Shown: positions 8,915 to 20,400 of the stretch, in pieces
Layout of the letters: each line of letters starts with the position of its first letter
Position numbering within the stretch: position 1 is the stretch's first letter
Source: Streptomyces sp. V3I7
GTDB taxonomy: Bacteria > Actinomycetota > Actinomycetes > Streptomycetales > Streptomycetaceae
Assembly (NCBI RefSeq): GCF_030817495.1
Contig: NZ_JAUSZK010000001.1
Span: 1-64,000 of the forward strand
Direction: 5' to 3'
Length of the DNA stretch: 64,000 nucleotides
Made by a program: the position numbers and the translations under genes
Notes under the pieces: model-generated
What the model saw: only the letters and a program-made list of their open reading frames with translations
Told to the model about the DNA's origin: nothing
Database searches by the model: none

Positions 8915-8915
<1 letters not shown>
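8463..8915 (+). CDS. TadG-like / Flp-associated protein
   Basis: A 150-residue protein. ATG 8463 overlaps the upstream stop (TGATG). The N-terminus RLDDRGGVTVFVAVCVIALIGIIGVAIDGG has the charged stretch plus helix of the TadG N-terminal domain, followed by KMRATEHADYIAGEAARAGGQAID, a second familiar segment of that family. It lacks the large von Willebrand domain of proteobacterial TadG, as expected for the short actinobacterial form. The stop is coupled to the next gene by TGATG. Confidence 0.78.
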
Positions 8916-12394
<3,479 letters not shown>

Positions 12395-13049
12395 CGGAGC
12401 AGCCCGTGCACCCGTTGAATCCCCGCACCCACCACGTGGAGAGGTGTCCCGAACAGGGGCCCAGACGCCGGGCGTGACCTCACCAGCGAACCCTGCGCCA
12501 TCACGGACCTCGTCGGCACGTCTGTGACGACGTCTCCAAGCAGCTGCGGAACGGCTGCCTGCACGCGGCAGTGTCCATCGATCTGCCGCGCGCGCACGAG
12601 GCTGCCGCCCCGGCCGCGTCCGACACGGTCACTGGACCAGCGGCGCATTCCGTGTACCACTGCACGAACCCCTGTCCGAGCTGGCAGTCGAGTACGCGCC
12701 TCGGCGTTGCAGGGCCGACTCGGCCCGGACACTGAAACGAGCGGGCGGCCCCGGCTCATCAACGGAGTGCCGCTCGCCGAACTTCCCCAGTCCGTTGACA
12801 ACGGATCAAGTGCGGCGAGGAGTGTGCCTGGCCGTTTCCAAGAATCCCCGTCAGTGGAGCGCTTACCCGTGCTGACTCTTGGTGGGGCGCACGAGGTGCT
12901 GTCATCAGGGCCGACGACGGGCGAAATTGCTGACGGCTGCGGTCAAGGAAGGCCTGAGCCGTCAACGTTGCACGCTGATGCGCCGGTTTGTTTCTTGCGG
13001 TTGCAGCGGTTGCAGCACTGATGTCAGTGGCCGGTGTCACGCTACTCCC
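12395..13049. other. Gene-poor stretch after the Tad-like operon
   Basis: No convincing gene is seen in these 655 bases. A 165-codon frame from 12524 exists but has Arg/Pro/Ser-rich shadow composition. Short stretches that read like protein in alternating frames near 12540-12800 could be a decayed gene, which I cannot identify. Confidence 0.35.
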
Positions 13050-13664
13050 ATGACATGCCTTGCTTCCGTGACCCTCACCACCGGTGACCTGCGCGCCCTG
13101 GCCGAGGGCAACGACATCCCCGGTCTCCTGGAAGATGACGGCTACTTCCGCTGTGAACTGCGCGGCTCCCACCCTGGACGTCATGTCACCCTGGTAGACC
13201 ACCTGGCCTGGGACGAGGACCCGCCGGTCACGACGCACTGGCTGTGGTGGGACAGCAGCAGCCATCACCTCACCCACGCACCGTCCTGCTTGAATTGCCA
13301 TCTGCCGCACAACCATCCTGCCGACTCCGGCTGCGGCGCCAGCGCCAGCCTGTGTACGGCTGCCACCACCATCACCGACGCCGACCGGTCCATGCTCGAG
13401 GACCTCGAAGACGCCGTACACCAGGCCGAGACCGACCACCGCTGCCAGTACACAGCCGGCCACGAAGGCCCGCACATCCGCCTCGCCCAGAGCCAGGACC
13501 GGCCCGACAACACCAGCACCGCATGGTGGGTGTCGTGGCCCATCCCCGACGGCACTCCCTATCGCCTCGCCATCATGCCCGAATGCCCCGCCACGGCAGC
13601 CGACAGCAACGACGACGGCCTGTGCCTGCACCCGTCCGGCCACCCCGGCGACCACTGCTGGTAG
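13050..13664 (+). CDS. Cys/His-repeat protein of unknown function
   Basis: A 204-residue protein from ATG 13050. It contains recurring Cys...His-x-Gly-x-His units: RCELRGSHPGRHV, CQYTAGHEGPHI and a C-terminal CLHPSGHPGDHCW, plus CLNCHLPHNH. Such C-x(5-7)-HxGxH units recur in many actinobacterial proteins and look like small zinc- or disulfide-stabilised motifs, but no function is established to my knowledge. The protein is acidic and has no signal peptide or membrane helix, so it should be cytoplasmic. It stands alone; flanking regions are gene-poor. An upstream extension to 12879 is open but has no ribosome-binding site and poor composition. Confidence 0.6.
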   Translation: MTCLASVTLTTGDLRALAEGNDIPGLLEDDGYFRCELRGSHPGRHVTLVDHLAWDEDPPVTTHWLWWDSSSHHLTHAPSCLNCHLPHNHPADSGCGASASLCTAATTITDADRSMLEDLEDAVHQAETDHRCQYTAGHEGPHIRLAQSQDRPDNTSTAWWVSWPIPDGTPYRLAIMPECPATAADSNDDGLCLHPSGHPGDHCW

Positions 13665-14204
13665 ACCAACACCGCACCAGTGCCTCCCGTCCCCTTCCCA
13701 ATGGACCGCCCAGCGTCCCCGCGCCAGCAGAGACATTCATCCGTGCGTGGTTGGCCTGGTGCAGACCACCCTGCACGCCTGCCAGGAGAACCGGTTTGAA
13801 AGCAGGCGGACCGATCTGGTGCAGCCGAACGCCCACGCCTGCGAAGGGGTGTTCTGTGCTGTTGCCGGTACGAAGGCCAGGTCTGAATTCCCCCCACGGC
13901 CGGGGTGACGATGCACGAGGCTCCGGGGCGTTCTTCGTCGACGCTGCCGCCTGCATTGCCTTGCGTTCGTCCGTGCCCAGCTGCTGGCGCGACTGCGACG
14001 GTCGATTCTCGCAGGCGCGGTGTTCGTGTCGCTGAAAGCACCGCAAGTGCACACGATGCCGCCGGTTTCGGATTCCACCGGTTGATCTCTGCTGGCTACC
14101 GGAGGCCACTGGTGTGGGCGTGGATCAGTGGTGATGCGGGATTCCGGTGGAGCTGGCGGGTGTATCCGTGGGTGGCATGGGGTTGGGCTGCCGGGTGTGG
14201 GCTG
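13665..14204. other. Gene-poor stretch downstream of the Tpg-like gene
   Basis: These 540 bases lie between two convergent genes. All open frames here have the composition of antisense or shifted frames. I see no repeat or terminator with a clear stem. Confidence 0.35.
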
Positions 14205-14777
14205 TTATCTGAGTTCGACGGAGTACGAGGCGCCGGGGAACTCCCAGCCGTCGGTGCCTTCGCCGATGTCCGCCACGATGATGTCGTCGATGAAGTGGTC
14301 CTCGAACGCGGTGTCGGTGAGCTCGCCGGCCTGCCAGAGTTCCTCGATCTCGTCCCAGTTGCCCCGGTGGCCGTCGATCCGCAGAGGCGCGGCCCGCCGT
14401 GTTCCGCGCTCGCGTTCGTCGTCGCCGGTCCTGACGGTGCCGCTGATCTCGAACTGGCCGTCCTTGACCTGATCGGGGATCGGCTCGGCGGGGGCGATCG
14501 CAGCATTCTCGTAGGCGGTGTGAATGAGATCGCGGTAACTGCGGCGGATGTTGTACTCGGGGTCGGACAGCCAGTTGATCAGGGTCTTGGTGGTCACGTG
14601 GAGGCCGGCTTCCTCCAACGCCTGGTAGCCGCGCTGGGTTGAGGTGAGCTGGCTGATCTGGGCGTGCCAGTGCTTGGCGGTGTAGGAGGACAGCCGGTGG
14701 CGGGGGGTGACCTGGGCGCGCAGGAGGTCGTTGAGGGCGGCACCGAGGGAGCCTCCGCGGCCTGTGGGGCCAGCCAT
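14205..14777 (-). CDS. Small protein coupled to Tap-like gene; candidate terminal (Tpg-like) protein
   Basis: A 190-residue protein whose ATG overlaps the stop of the Tap-like gene (TGATG), so the two are one operon. The N-terminal third is basic and helical with a possible helix-turn-helix (TSTQRGYQALEEAGLHVTTKTLINWL), then a conserved-looking C-terminal part: GQFEISGTV, PLRIDGHRGNWDEIEELWQAGEL and EGTDGWEFPGASYSVEL. Streptomyces telomere operons have tap followed by tpg, where Tpg (about 185 residues, HTH plus C-terminal domain) is the protein bound to the DNA ends. Size, position and layout fit that role, but I do not recognise a firm sequence match, so this is a hypothesis. Confidence 0.45.
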   Translation of the reverse strand: MAGPTGRGGSLGAALNDLLRAQVTPRHRLSSYTAKHWHAQISQLTSTQRGYQALEEAGLHVTTKTLINWLSDPEYNIRRSYRDLIHTAYENAAIAPAEPIPDQVKDGQFEISGTVRTGDDERERGTRRAAPLRIDGHRGNWDEIEELWQAGELTDTAFEDHFIDDIIVADIGEGTDGWEFPGASYSVELR

Positions 14778-17317
14778 CAGTCGTCACCTTCGGGGATGAT
14801 CTCGCCGCGCTGGACGAACTTGGCTTTCACTTCGCCGAAGCCGGTCCCGATCCGGTACGTGGCGGGCGGCGTTCCGGGCGGCGTCCAGAAGACGGCCGCG
14901 TCGACGTTGCGCAGGGCAAGGAGTGTGTGGCCTTCCTGGACGGCCCTGAAGGCCACGCTCCAGTGACGGACGGATGCCTCGGCCACCATGCTCATGCGCC
15001 AGTCGGGGCGCCAGAACGGGGAGCGCTGTTCCTGGCGCTTGGGCCACAGCAGGCGCAGCGCGATCGACAGGCGCGTCTTGTATGCCTTGTACGGGTCGCC
15101 GCCGACCTGGACGAGTTCGGTCCGCGCCTTCCGGGTGGCCTCATAGAAGGGCTTGAGGAGGGACTCGTTGGCCTTCCCGGTCCACGAGTCGTGGATGGCC
15201 GGCACGGCGTCGAGGTGGCCTTCGCGGACGAGCTTCTCGAGCTGCTTGATGTGGGGGGTGGTCACCCACACGCGGCCCTGCTCGTCGGGCCGCTCGATGA
15301 TCCGCCCCAGGGGGTGCGGCATGTCGGCGCGGTTCCACTGCGGGATGTCGATGAGGTAGATGCCGGCCTGAGTCTTGTCGAACGCGTCGAGGGGACCGGT
15401 GTGGAGGAGCCTGTTCGGGGCGAGGGGGACGGCCGAACAGGCGGAGGGGTAGCTGCCGTTGCGGTCGATCAGGCACATCACGCCGTCGCCGAAGAACTCG
15501 GGCACGTCGAGCTGGTCGCGCCGGACGCGCTTTCCGTTCGCCTTGATGTGGGGCACGCGGGTGAGGGTGACATCGGGGTGCACCCAGCGGGGCTCACCGT
15601 CCATGTCCTCGCTGATCAGCGGCCACGGACCGCTGTCCCGGTCTTTGGTGCCGATGACCGGGATCGGGTGCATCTTCGACCGTGTGACCGCGTCCTTGAG
15701 AATCCTCAGAGCAGGGAAGACCGCCCCCTCGGGCTCGTCCTCCTCGTCCCCCGGCTTCAGACCGTCCTGGCCGTCTTCCTCATCCTCCGCCGCGTCGTCC
15801 CGGGCGTCACTGACCGCGGGGGCGTGGACTTCGGCACCAACAGCAGCGGCCTGCCCGTCACTTCCGGAGGCGTCAGCGGAAACCGGGGTGTCGTAGGCCC
15901 TCAGCGCGGCGGCGAGCCGGTGCCCCTCAGCGGTGTCCGGCATCCGCGATACTACGGCGGCGGCCTGGAGCAGCGACGGCAGAATCCCCTTCAGGGCTTC
16001 CAGGTCACCGCCGGCGCATGCGGCACGCCATGCCGCCAGCTCGTGGGTGAGAGCGGCGGGGAGTCCTTGGTGTCCGCCGGACGTGTAGGGAAGGGCCGCC
16101 TCGGCCAGTTCCAGCGCTGCCGTCTTGCTGATGACCGGCGCGGGCGCTGGCCCTTCCGGACTGGGGGCACGGTCCAGGGGGGCGGCTCCGGCGTCGAGGA
16201 AGCGGGCGTGCAGCAGGTCGGGCCGCAGGTATGCCGAGCCGATCACGCCGAAGTCGCGCTCCGCGACCGTCACCTGGACCTTGGCGGGGTCCTCAGTCGG
16301 TGCCAGCGTGACCAGGACGTCGGCGTCGAGAAGACCGAGGAGCGCGGGGTCGTCGCTGTCGATGATGGCCAGGACCGGGACGTGCAGCGTCCGGGCAAGG
16401 GAGGCCAGCACCTGCGAGGCGTCCGGCAGACGGTCGCCGGACAGCGGCAGACGAGCGCTGGGGGTGGCCTGGAGCCGGTCCACGACCACTAGGGCCAGGT
16501 CCTCGACGTGCGGGGCGGTCTCCGCGATGGCCTCGGTGGTCAGGTCACTGCCGTCGTCGATCAGTAGCGGTGCCTGGACCAGCTTCTGGGCGAGCTGCTG
16601 CTCGTGCGCGGTGAGACGGCCCTGCTTCAGGCGCGGGTAGTCGCCGCCGGTCTCCGCGGCAAGGATCCGGCGCATGATGTCCGCCCGGTTCGGACCCGAC
16701 GCCGCGTAGAGCACCTTGTGGCCGTCGACGAGCGCGGTCTGCCGTGCGGCCGCCAGCCCAAGCAGACTTCCACCGACATTCGGGGCGGCCGCCACCAGCG
16801 TCAGCCGGCCGGACGGCACGCCGCCCGTCGCCGCGTCCAGCCCGGACAGCCCGAACAAGGGCCCGGCGGCCTGGTCGGAGGTGAGCACCGCACCGATGGC
16901 ATCGCCCAGCGTGGCGAGCCGGCGCGGCGCGGTAGTGCGATCCGGATTGCGTGGACTGTTCACCGCACCTCCTGCGGGCGCCGCGTTGGTGGCCGCGGCC
17001 GGATCGGATGAGGGAGAAGTCGAGACGACGTCGGCAGGCAGCAGCACCGCGACCGGCGTGGTGTTCCGCAGGAGCACCTGCGGCTGCCCCTTTGCCGCCC
17101 GCGAGATGAGGTCACCGAAATCCCTCTGCGCCGCACTCAGGACGTGCGTCGGCAGCAACTCGGCCTTCCGTGCCGCCGGAAGACGGTCGAGCGGCGCCAG
17201 CACAACACGGTCCTGCCGTTTGTGGATCAGGGTCGTGCGCCCGTTCTCAGCGCGTTTCACAAGGGTGTAGAGGGCACTGCGTGCCTCGGTCGCGTTCATC
17301 GCGCCCTTTTCATGCAC
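14777..17317 (-). CDS. Tap-like protein with two Phd-like domains and a degenerate DnaB-like domain
   Basis: An 846-residue protein from GTG 17317 behind GGGAGG; ATG 17299 is an alternative start. Residues 7-45 (MNATEARSALYTLVKRAENG) and 60-95 (AAQRDFGDLISRAAKGQPQ) are two Phd/YefM-like antitoxin folds. Residues 140-390 resemble the DnaB/RecA core (LFGLSGLDAATGGVPSGRL), but the Walker A is AAPNVGGSL without lysine. After an acidic linker, residues from about 540 match the C-terminal part of Streptomyces telomere-associated Tap proteins: LIDRNGSYPSA (about 613, like family-B polymerase motif A), LLHTGPLDAFDK, WVTTPHIKQLE, AIHDSW, LRLLWPKR and FWRPDWRMSMVAEASVRHW. Tap recruits, and has been reported to nucleotidylate, the terminal protein at linear replicon ends. 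Domain order is seen; function is inferred. Confidence 0.6.
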   Translation of the reverse strand: MHEKGAMNATEARSALYTLVKRAENGRTTLIHKRQDRVVLAPLDRLPAARKAELLPTHVLSAAQRDFGDLISRAAKGQPQVLLRNTTPVAVLLPADVVSTSPSSDPAAATNAAPAGGAVNSPRNPDRTTAPRRLATLGDAIGAVLTSDQAAGPLFGLSGLDAATGGVPSGRLTLVAAAPNVGGSLLGLAAARQTALVDGHKVLYAASGPNRADIMRRILAAETGGDYPRLKQGRLTAHEQQLAQKLVQAPLLIDDGSDLTTEAIAETAPHVEDLALVVVDRLQATPSARLPLSGDRLPDASQVLASLARTLHVPVLAIIDSDDPALLGLLDADVLVTLAPTEDPAKVQVTVAERDFGVIGSAYLRPDLLHARFLDAGAAPLDRAPSPEGPAPAPVISKTAALELAEAALPYTSGGHQGLPAALTHELAAWRAACAGGDLEALKGILPSLLQAAAVVSRMPDTAEGHRLAAALRAYDTPVSADASGSDGQAAAVGAEVHAPAVSDARDDAAEDEEDGQDGLKPGDEEDEPEGAVFPALRILKDAVTRSKMHPIPVIGTKDRDSGPWPLISEDMDGEPRWVHPDVTLTRVPHIKANGKRVRRDQLDVPEFFGDGVMCLIDRNGSYPSACSAVPLAPNRLLHTGPLDAFDKTQAGIYLIDIPQWNRADMPHPLGRIIERPDEQGRVWVTTPHIKQLEKLVREGHLDAVPAIHDSWTGKANESLLKPFYEATRKARTELVQVGGDPYKAYKTRLSIALRLLWPKRQEQRSPFWRPDWRMSMVAEASVRHWSVAFRAVQEGHTLLALRNVDAAVFWTPPGTPPATYRIGTGFGEVKAKFVQRGEIIPEGDD

Positions 17318-17699
17318 TGCACCCTCCCAAGCCCATCAACTCATCGCCATGATAGCAGTATTCACACAGAAAAAGGGGAAGAATCACATAGTTTCCAGCG
17401 AATGTCACTCACCGATAAGACTTTCGGTGTGAGTTGACTCCCTGCATGTGACGTCGCCCGAGGCGTTAATGAGTAGTCGGGCACACGCCGAAGACCGGAA
17501 CCTTCCACACCGGCCCCGACCCTCCACTCACTTCTCCCGCAGACGAGCACACACTCCGCCTGACGCGTCGTCGGCTACCTGTCGTCAGCTGTGGGTTCGC
17601 TCCTCGGCTACGTCGTTGTACGCGAGGTGCCCGACCGCTGCGCAGGCCTTGCTCAAGCTGCCATGCAGAACGCCCGCGAAGTCCCGCGCCCTGCCGGAC
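17318..17699. promoter_or_regulatory. Upstream region of the Tap-like operon with an imperfect palindrome
   Basis: This AT-richer stretch (17340-17440) precedes the minus-strand operon. An imperfect inverted repeat spans 17404-17438: the left arm GTCACTCACCGA faces the right arm TCGGTGTGAGTTGAC across a short A/T-rich loop. With two Phd-like DNA-binding domains at the N-terminus of the downstream protein, this could be an autoregulatory operator. The part from 17450 to 17699 holds no clear gene. Confidence 0.4.
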
Positions 17700-18110
17700 G
17701 ACTCCGCGAAACGCTCGAGCACCTCTTCCAGGGGATCGCCCCGCCAGCCGGACCCGGCCTGACCTGACGGCGCCTGCTGCTGCACGCCACCGAACTGCAC
17801 CGGCAGTCCCGCAACCGCTCCACCACCGACGGGCTGCCGGGCATGACCAGCCGCGACAAGCTCGCCGCCGACGACGTCACGCATCACCTGATGGACCACC
17901 CCCACCGCCTGCTGCGCGAGCTCGGCGCGACCGACGCCGCCCACCTACGCGGCGTGATCCCCGGACAGAAGGTGTTGGTCGCCGGTGTGGGTCTCCACCC
18001 AGACCCCGCCGATCCCATCCGGGAAGCTAGTCATCTTCTGCACGCTGGAGGACGGCTCCGGCCTTGCCGACATCGACTTCTTCGAGGACTCCCACGAGGC
18101 CTGCCCGGCG
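17700..18110 (+). pseudogene. Remnant of DNA polymerase III alpha / DnaE-type polymerase (C-terminal part)
   Basis: Decayed coding DNA in two frames. Frame one reads LFQGIAPP, an in-frame TGA at about 17765, then RRLLLHATELHRQSRN, LPGMTSRDKLAADD, LLRELGATDAAHL and VIPGQKVLVAGV. The frame then shifts near 17980, and the next reads WVSTQTPPIPSGK and VIFCTLEDGSGLADIDFFED. This is the thumb/OB-fold region of bacterial DnaE polymerases, where the OB fold has the pattern VLVAGV...TQTPP..SGK...F.TLEDGSG..D..FF. Both an internal stop and a frameshift mean it is dead. The rest of the gene is absent from the window. Confidence 0.75.
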
Positions 18111-18265
18111 AGGCCCGCGGCCCGCGCCACCCGCCCGTCTAGCCGCGCTGTACACCACAACTGCAGGCTCGACAGCTACTGCTCTGGTGCCGCTCCCTCC
18201 GCAGACCAGCTCCGCCCGCATCGCCTGCGAGGGTGATCGTGGGTAGCTGCCCGTCCCTCTCTGTC

Positions 18266-18280
18266 CTAACTGTGAGTTAG
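18266..18280. promoter_or_regulatory. Perfect 15-bp palindrome upstream of small secreted protein
   Basis: CTAACT-GTG-AGTTAG is a 6-bp perfect inverted repeat with a 3-base spacer, ending just before the AGGTGG ribosome-binding site of the gene at 18287. Its position suits an operator or mRNA hairpin that could control translation of that gene. No regulator can be named. Confidence 0.5.
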
Positions 18281-18286
18281 GTGGAC

Positions 18287-18676
18287 ATGAAGAGGATTTT
18301 GTCTTGGAGTGCGGTGGTTGCTCTGACGTGCGTCGTCCCACTCGCGACGCCAGCAGCCGCTGACTCCAGTTCGTGCACTCACCATTGGTCGGGCCCGCAA
18401 GTGTGTATCCGTCTCGAAGGGCGCAATTCGTGGAATTCGGTGACGGCGATCTGGTCGAACCCACCGAAGAAAGCGAAGACGAGGTCGGTTCGGGTCACCT
18501 TGGACGGTGACCAGCTCGGGTCTGCGCAGACGGCCCGGCGGGTGGGCAAGACGATCAGCTACAGGTGGTCGGCGTTCGACACGGGCACGGACACGAAGGT
18601 GTGCGTGAAATTCGCCGGGATCAACAGGGTCGCGTGCGAAACGACCAGATACATCGGTAATCGACAGCAGTTCTAG
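18287..18676 (+). CDS. Small secreted protein, unknown function
   Basis: A 129-residue protein from ATG 18287 with AGGTGG just upstream. The N-terminus is a clear Sec signal peptide (MKRILSWSAVVALTCVVPLATPAAAD). The mature part has four Cys (SSCTHH, VCIRL, VCVKF, VACET), suggesting two disulfides, and alternating hydrophobic strands, so a small beta-sandwich is likely. Such stand-alone, regulated secreted proteins are common in Streptomyces; no activity can be assigned. A strong hairpin follows at 18704. Confidence 0.7.
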   Translation: MKRILSWSAVVALTCVVPLATPAAADSSSCTHHWSGPQVCIRLEGRNSWNSVTAIWSNPPKKAKTRSVRVTLDGDQLGSAQTARRVGKTISYRWSAFDTGTDTKVCVKFAGINRVACETTRYIGNRQQF

Positions 18677-18703
18677 GCGCCCGCCTCGCGTCCGTGTTTG
18701 ATG

Positions 18704-18753
18704 ACGAAGCCCCCGGTGTCCGCTGGAACAGAACGAGCCGCCGGGGGCTTCGT
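18704..18753 (+). terminator. Intrinsic terminator-like hairpin after the secreted protein gene
   Basis: ACGAAGCCCCCGG (18704-18716) pairs perfectly with CCGGGGGCTTCGT (18741-18753) around a 24-base loop. It lies 28 bases after the stop codon. The U-run is weak, as usual in Streptomyces. Confidence 0.65.
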
Positions 18754-19008
18754 GGTGTCGCCCGGGACCGACGGGGTACGGCGCCGAACGACATTCAGGG
18801 GGAGACCGTGGCTTTCACGGAGGGCACGGTGTTCTGGGGCCGGTCCAGCCGTCCGTACAGCGCGCGCATCAACCGGGCCTTGTTCTGCACCCCGTGCAGG
18901 GTGCGGGGCCGTTGGCGCAGGCGGCGGTCGGACTCGCCCAGCACGAACGCACGACCTGTCCGACTGGCTCAACGACATCCCTTCTCATAGCCGTCACCAT
19001 CAACGACC

Positions 19009-19041
19009 AAGCCCCGCCGTTCAGGACGAACGGCGGGGCTT
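19009..19041 (+). terminator. Intrinsic terminator hairpin upstream of the XRE regulator
   Basis: AAGCCCCGCCGTTC (19009-19022) pairs with GAACGGCGGGGCTT (19028-19041) around a 5-base loop and is followed by TTC. The 14-bp perfect stem is a strong terminator and insulates the regulator gene at 19106 from upstream transcription. Confidence 0.8.
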
Positions 19042-19105
19042 TTCGTGTCCCCGCGGAGCCGACCGCAGGTACGGTTCTGGTGTCGAAGCAGAACAGGAGA
19101 CAAGT

Positions 19106-20296
19106 ATGCACTCTCTGCCTCAAGACCACACGGGTACGCGAATCGCCCGGCTGCGCCGCGAGCGACATCTCAGCCAGAAGGCCCTCAGCGAACTCTCTCA
19201 AGTTCCGTACAGCACACTGACGAAGGTGGAGCAGGGGCGCATCCCTGCCTCCCCCCACGTGATCGGATCCGTGGCACGGGCCATGCGGGTCGACGTCGCG
19301 ACGATCCAGGGGCAGCCGTACTTGAACGAGCTGCGTGCGGATCAACTCGACCTGCTGATCACGCCCATTCGGCGCTCCCTGGACGTCTACGACCTCGGCG
19401 TCGACCCCGACATCCGAGTACGACGCTCCGAGGAACTGCACCGTGACGCAGAAAACCTATGCGCCAGCGTCCGGGCCGGCGAGATCAAGAGCGCTGCGTC
19501 TCGTGTCGCCGGACTCATCGAAGAGGGCACAACGGCCGCACACGCCTCGCAGACCCACGAGGGCTGGCTGACCCTGGCCAGCTTCTACCGCTCGGCGTAC
19601 GACGTCGCGGCCAAGCTCGGATACCCCGACCTCGCGCAGCTCTCGCTCGCGCGCCTGGATTGGGCGGCCAAGCGCGGGTCCGACGCAGTGCTCGGCGGCA
19701 TGTACCACTACCTGCGATCCCTGACCTACCTGCGGGACGGCCAGTACCGCACGGGCGGGCGTCTGGTGGAGCTCGGGCTGGCCACCATCGCGCAGGCCGA
19801 GAGCTCCCGGGAGCGGCAGGTCGTCACCGGGCAGATTCACCTCGGCGCGGCCGTAATTGCAGGCAGAGCCCACGACGAGGACAACGCGAGGAACCACCTC
19901 AGCGAGGCTGAGCGAATCGCAGGCGAGACCGGGGAGGCGGCTCAGGTCCACTGGCTGGCGTTCGGGCCCACCAACGTGGGTGTGCACAGGGTGTCCGTCC
20001 TCGCCGAACTCGACCAGTACGGAAAGGCGGTGGAGGCCGCCGACCAGACCAGGATCCCAGCGGACTGGCCCAAGTCCCGTACGAGCCACCACTACGCGGA
20101 AGTCGCTCGCGCCCAGTTGTGGACTGGCCGAACAGAGGACGCCTTCAAGAACCTCCTCATGGCACGGAAGGTGGCGCCCCAACAGGCCAAGTACCACCCG
20201 ACAGTCCGCGAGACCTACGCCGGACTGGAGGCGGCACATCGCCGGCTGCCGGACAGCTTCCTGTCTTACGGAGCATGGCTCGGCCCTGCCGCATAA
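19106..20296 (+). CDS. XRE-family transcriptional regulator with TPR-like C-terminus
   Basis: A 396-residue protein. ATG 19106 is chosen because AGGAGA lies just upstream; the longer open frame has no ribosome-binding site. Residues about 10-65 form an XRE helix-turn-helix (RIARLRRERHLSQKALSELSQVPYSTLTKVEQG). The rest is helical with TPR-like repeats (WLTLASFYRSAYDVAAKLG, HLSEAERIAGETGEAAQVHW, AQLWTGRTEDAFKNLLMARKV). Streptomyces encodes dozens of such HTH/TPR regulators beside HATPase-type proteins; here the HATPase gene follows after a terminator. The ligand and targets are unknown. Confidence 0.85.
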   Translation: MHSLPQDHTGTRIARLRRERHLSQKALSELSQVPYSTLTKVEQGRIPASPHVIGSVARAMRVDVATIQGQPYLNELRADQLDLLITPIRRSLDVYDLGVDPDIRVRRSEELHRDAENLCASVRAGEIKSAASRVAGLIEEGTTAAHASQTHEGWLTLASFYRSAYDVAAKLGYPDLAQLSLARLDWAAKRGSDAVLGGMYHYLRSLTYLRDGQYRTGGRLVELGLATIAQAESSRERQVVTGQIHLGAAVIAGRAHDEDNARNHLSEAERIAGETGEAAQVHWLAFGPTNVGVHRVSVLAELDQYGKAVEAADQTRIPADWPKSRTSHHYAEVARAQLWTGRTEDAFKNLLMARKVAPQQAKYHPTVRETYAGLEAAHRRLPDSFLSYGAWLGPAA

Positions 20297-20314
20297 CACC
20301 GGGTGAAGCTTTGA

Positions 20315-20346
20315 CCCCAACTATCAACAATTAGTGATAGTTGGGG
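20315..20346 (+). terminator. Intrinsic terminator after the XRE regulator
   Basis: CCCCAACTATCA (20315-20326) pairs perfectly with TGATAGTTGGGG (20335-20346) around an 8-base loop. It begins 18 bases after the stop at 20296. Confidence 0.8.
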
Positions 20347-20400
20347 CCTTGCTGTGTCGGCACCATGACGGAACCTGCGAATTTCGACATGGAGCCGACC

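Noticed and set aside
12524..13021. 165-codon frame between the Tad-like operon and the Cys/His-repeat gene
   Set aside because: Arg/Ser/Pro-rich composition, no ribosome-binding site and no recognisable motif.
14927..16492. 521-codon frame antisense to the Tap-like gene, and similar long antisense frames under cas3, the NTPase and the Tad genes
   Set aside because: Mirror images of strongly coding high-GC genes; no independent ribosome-binding sites or motifs.
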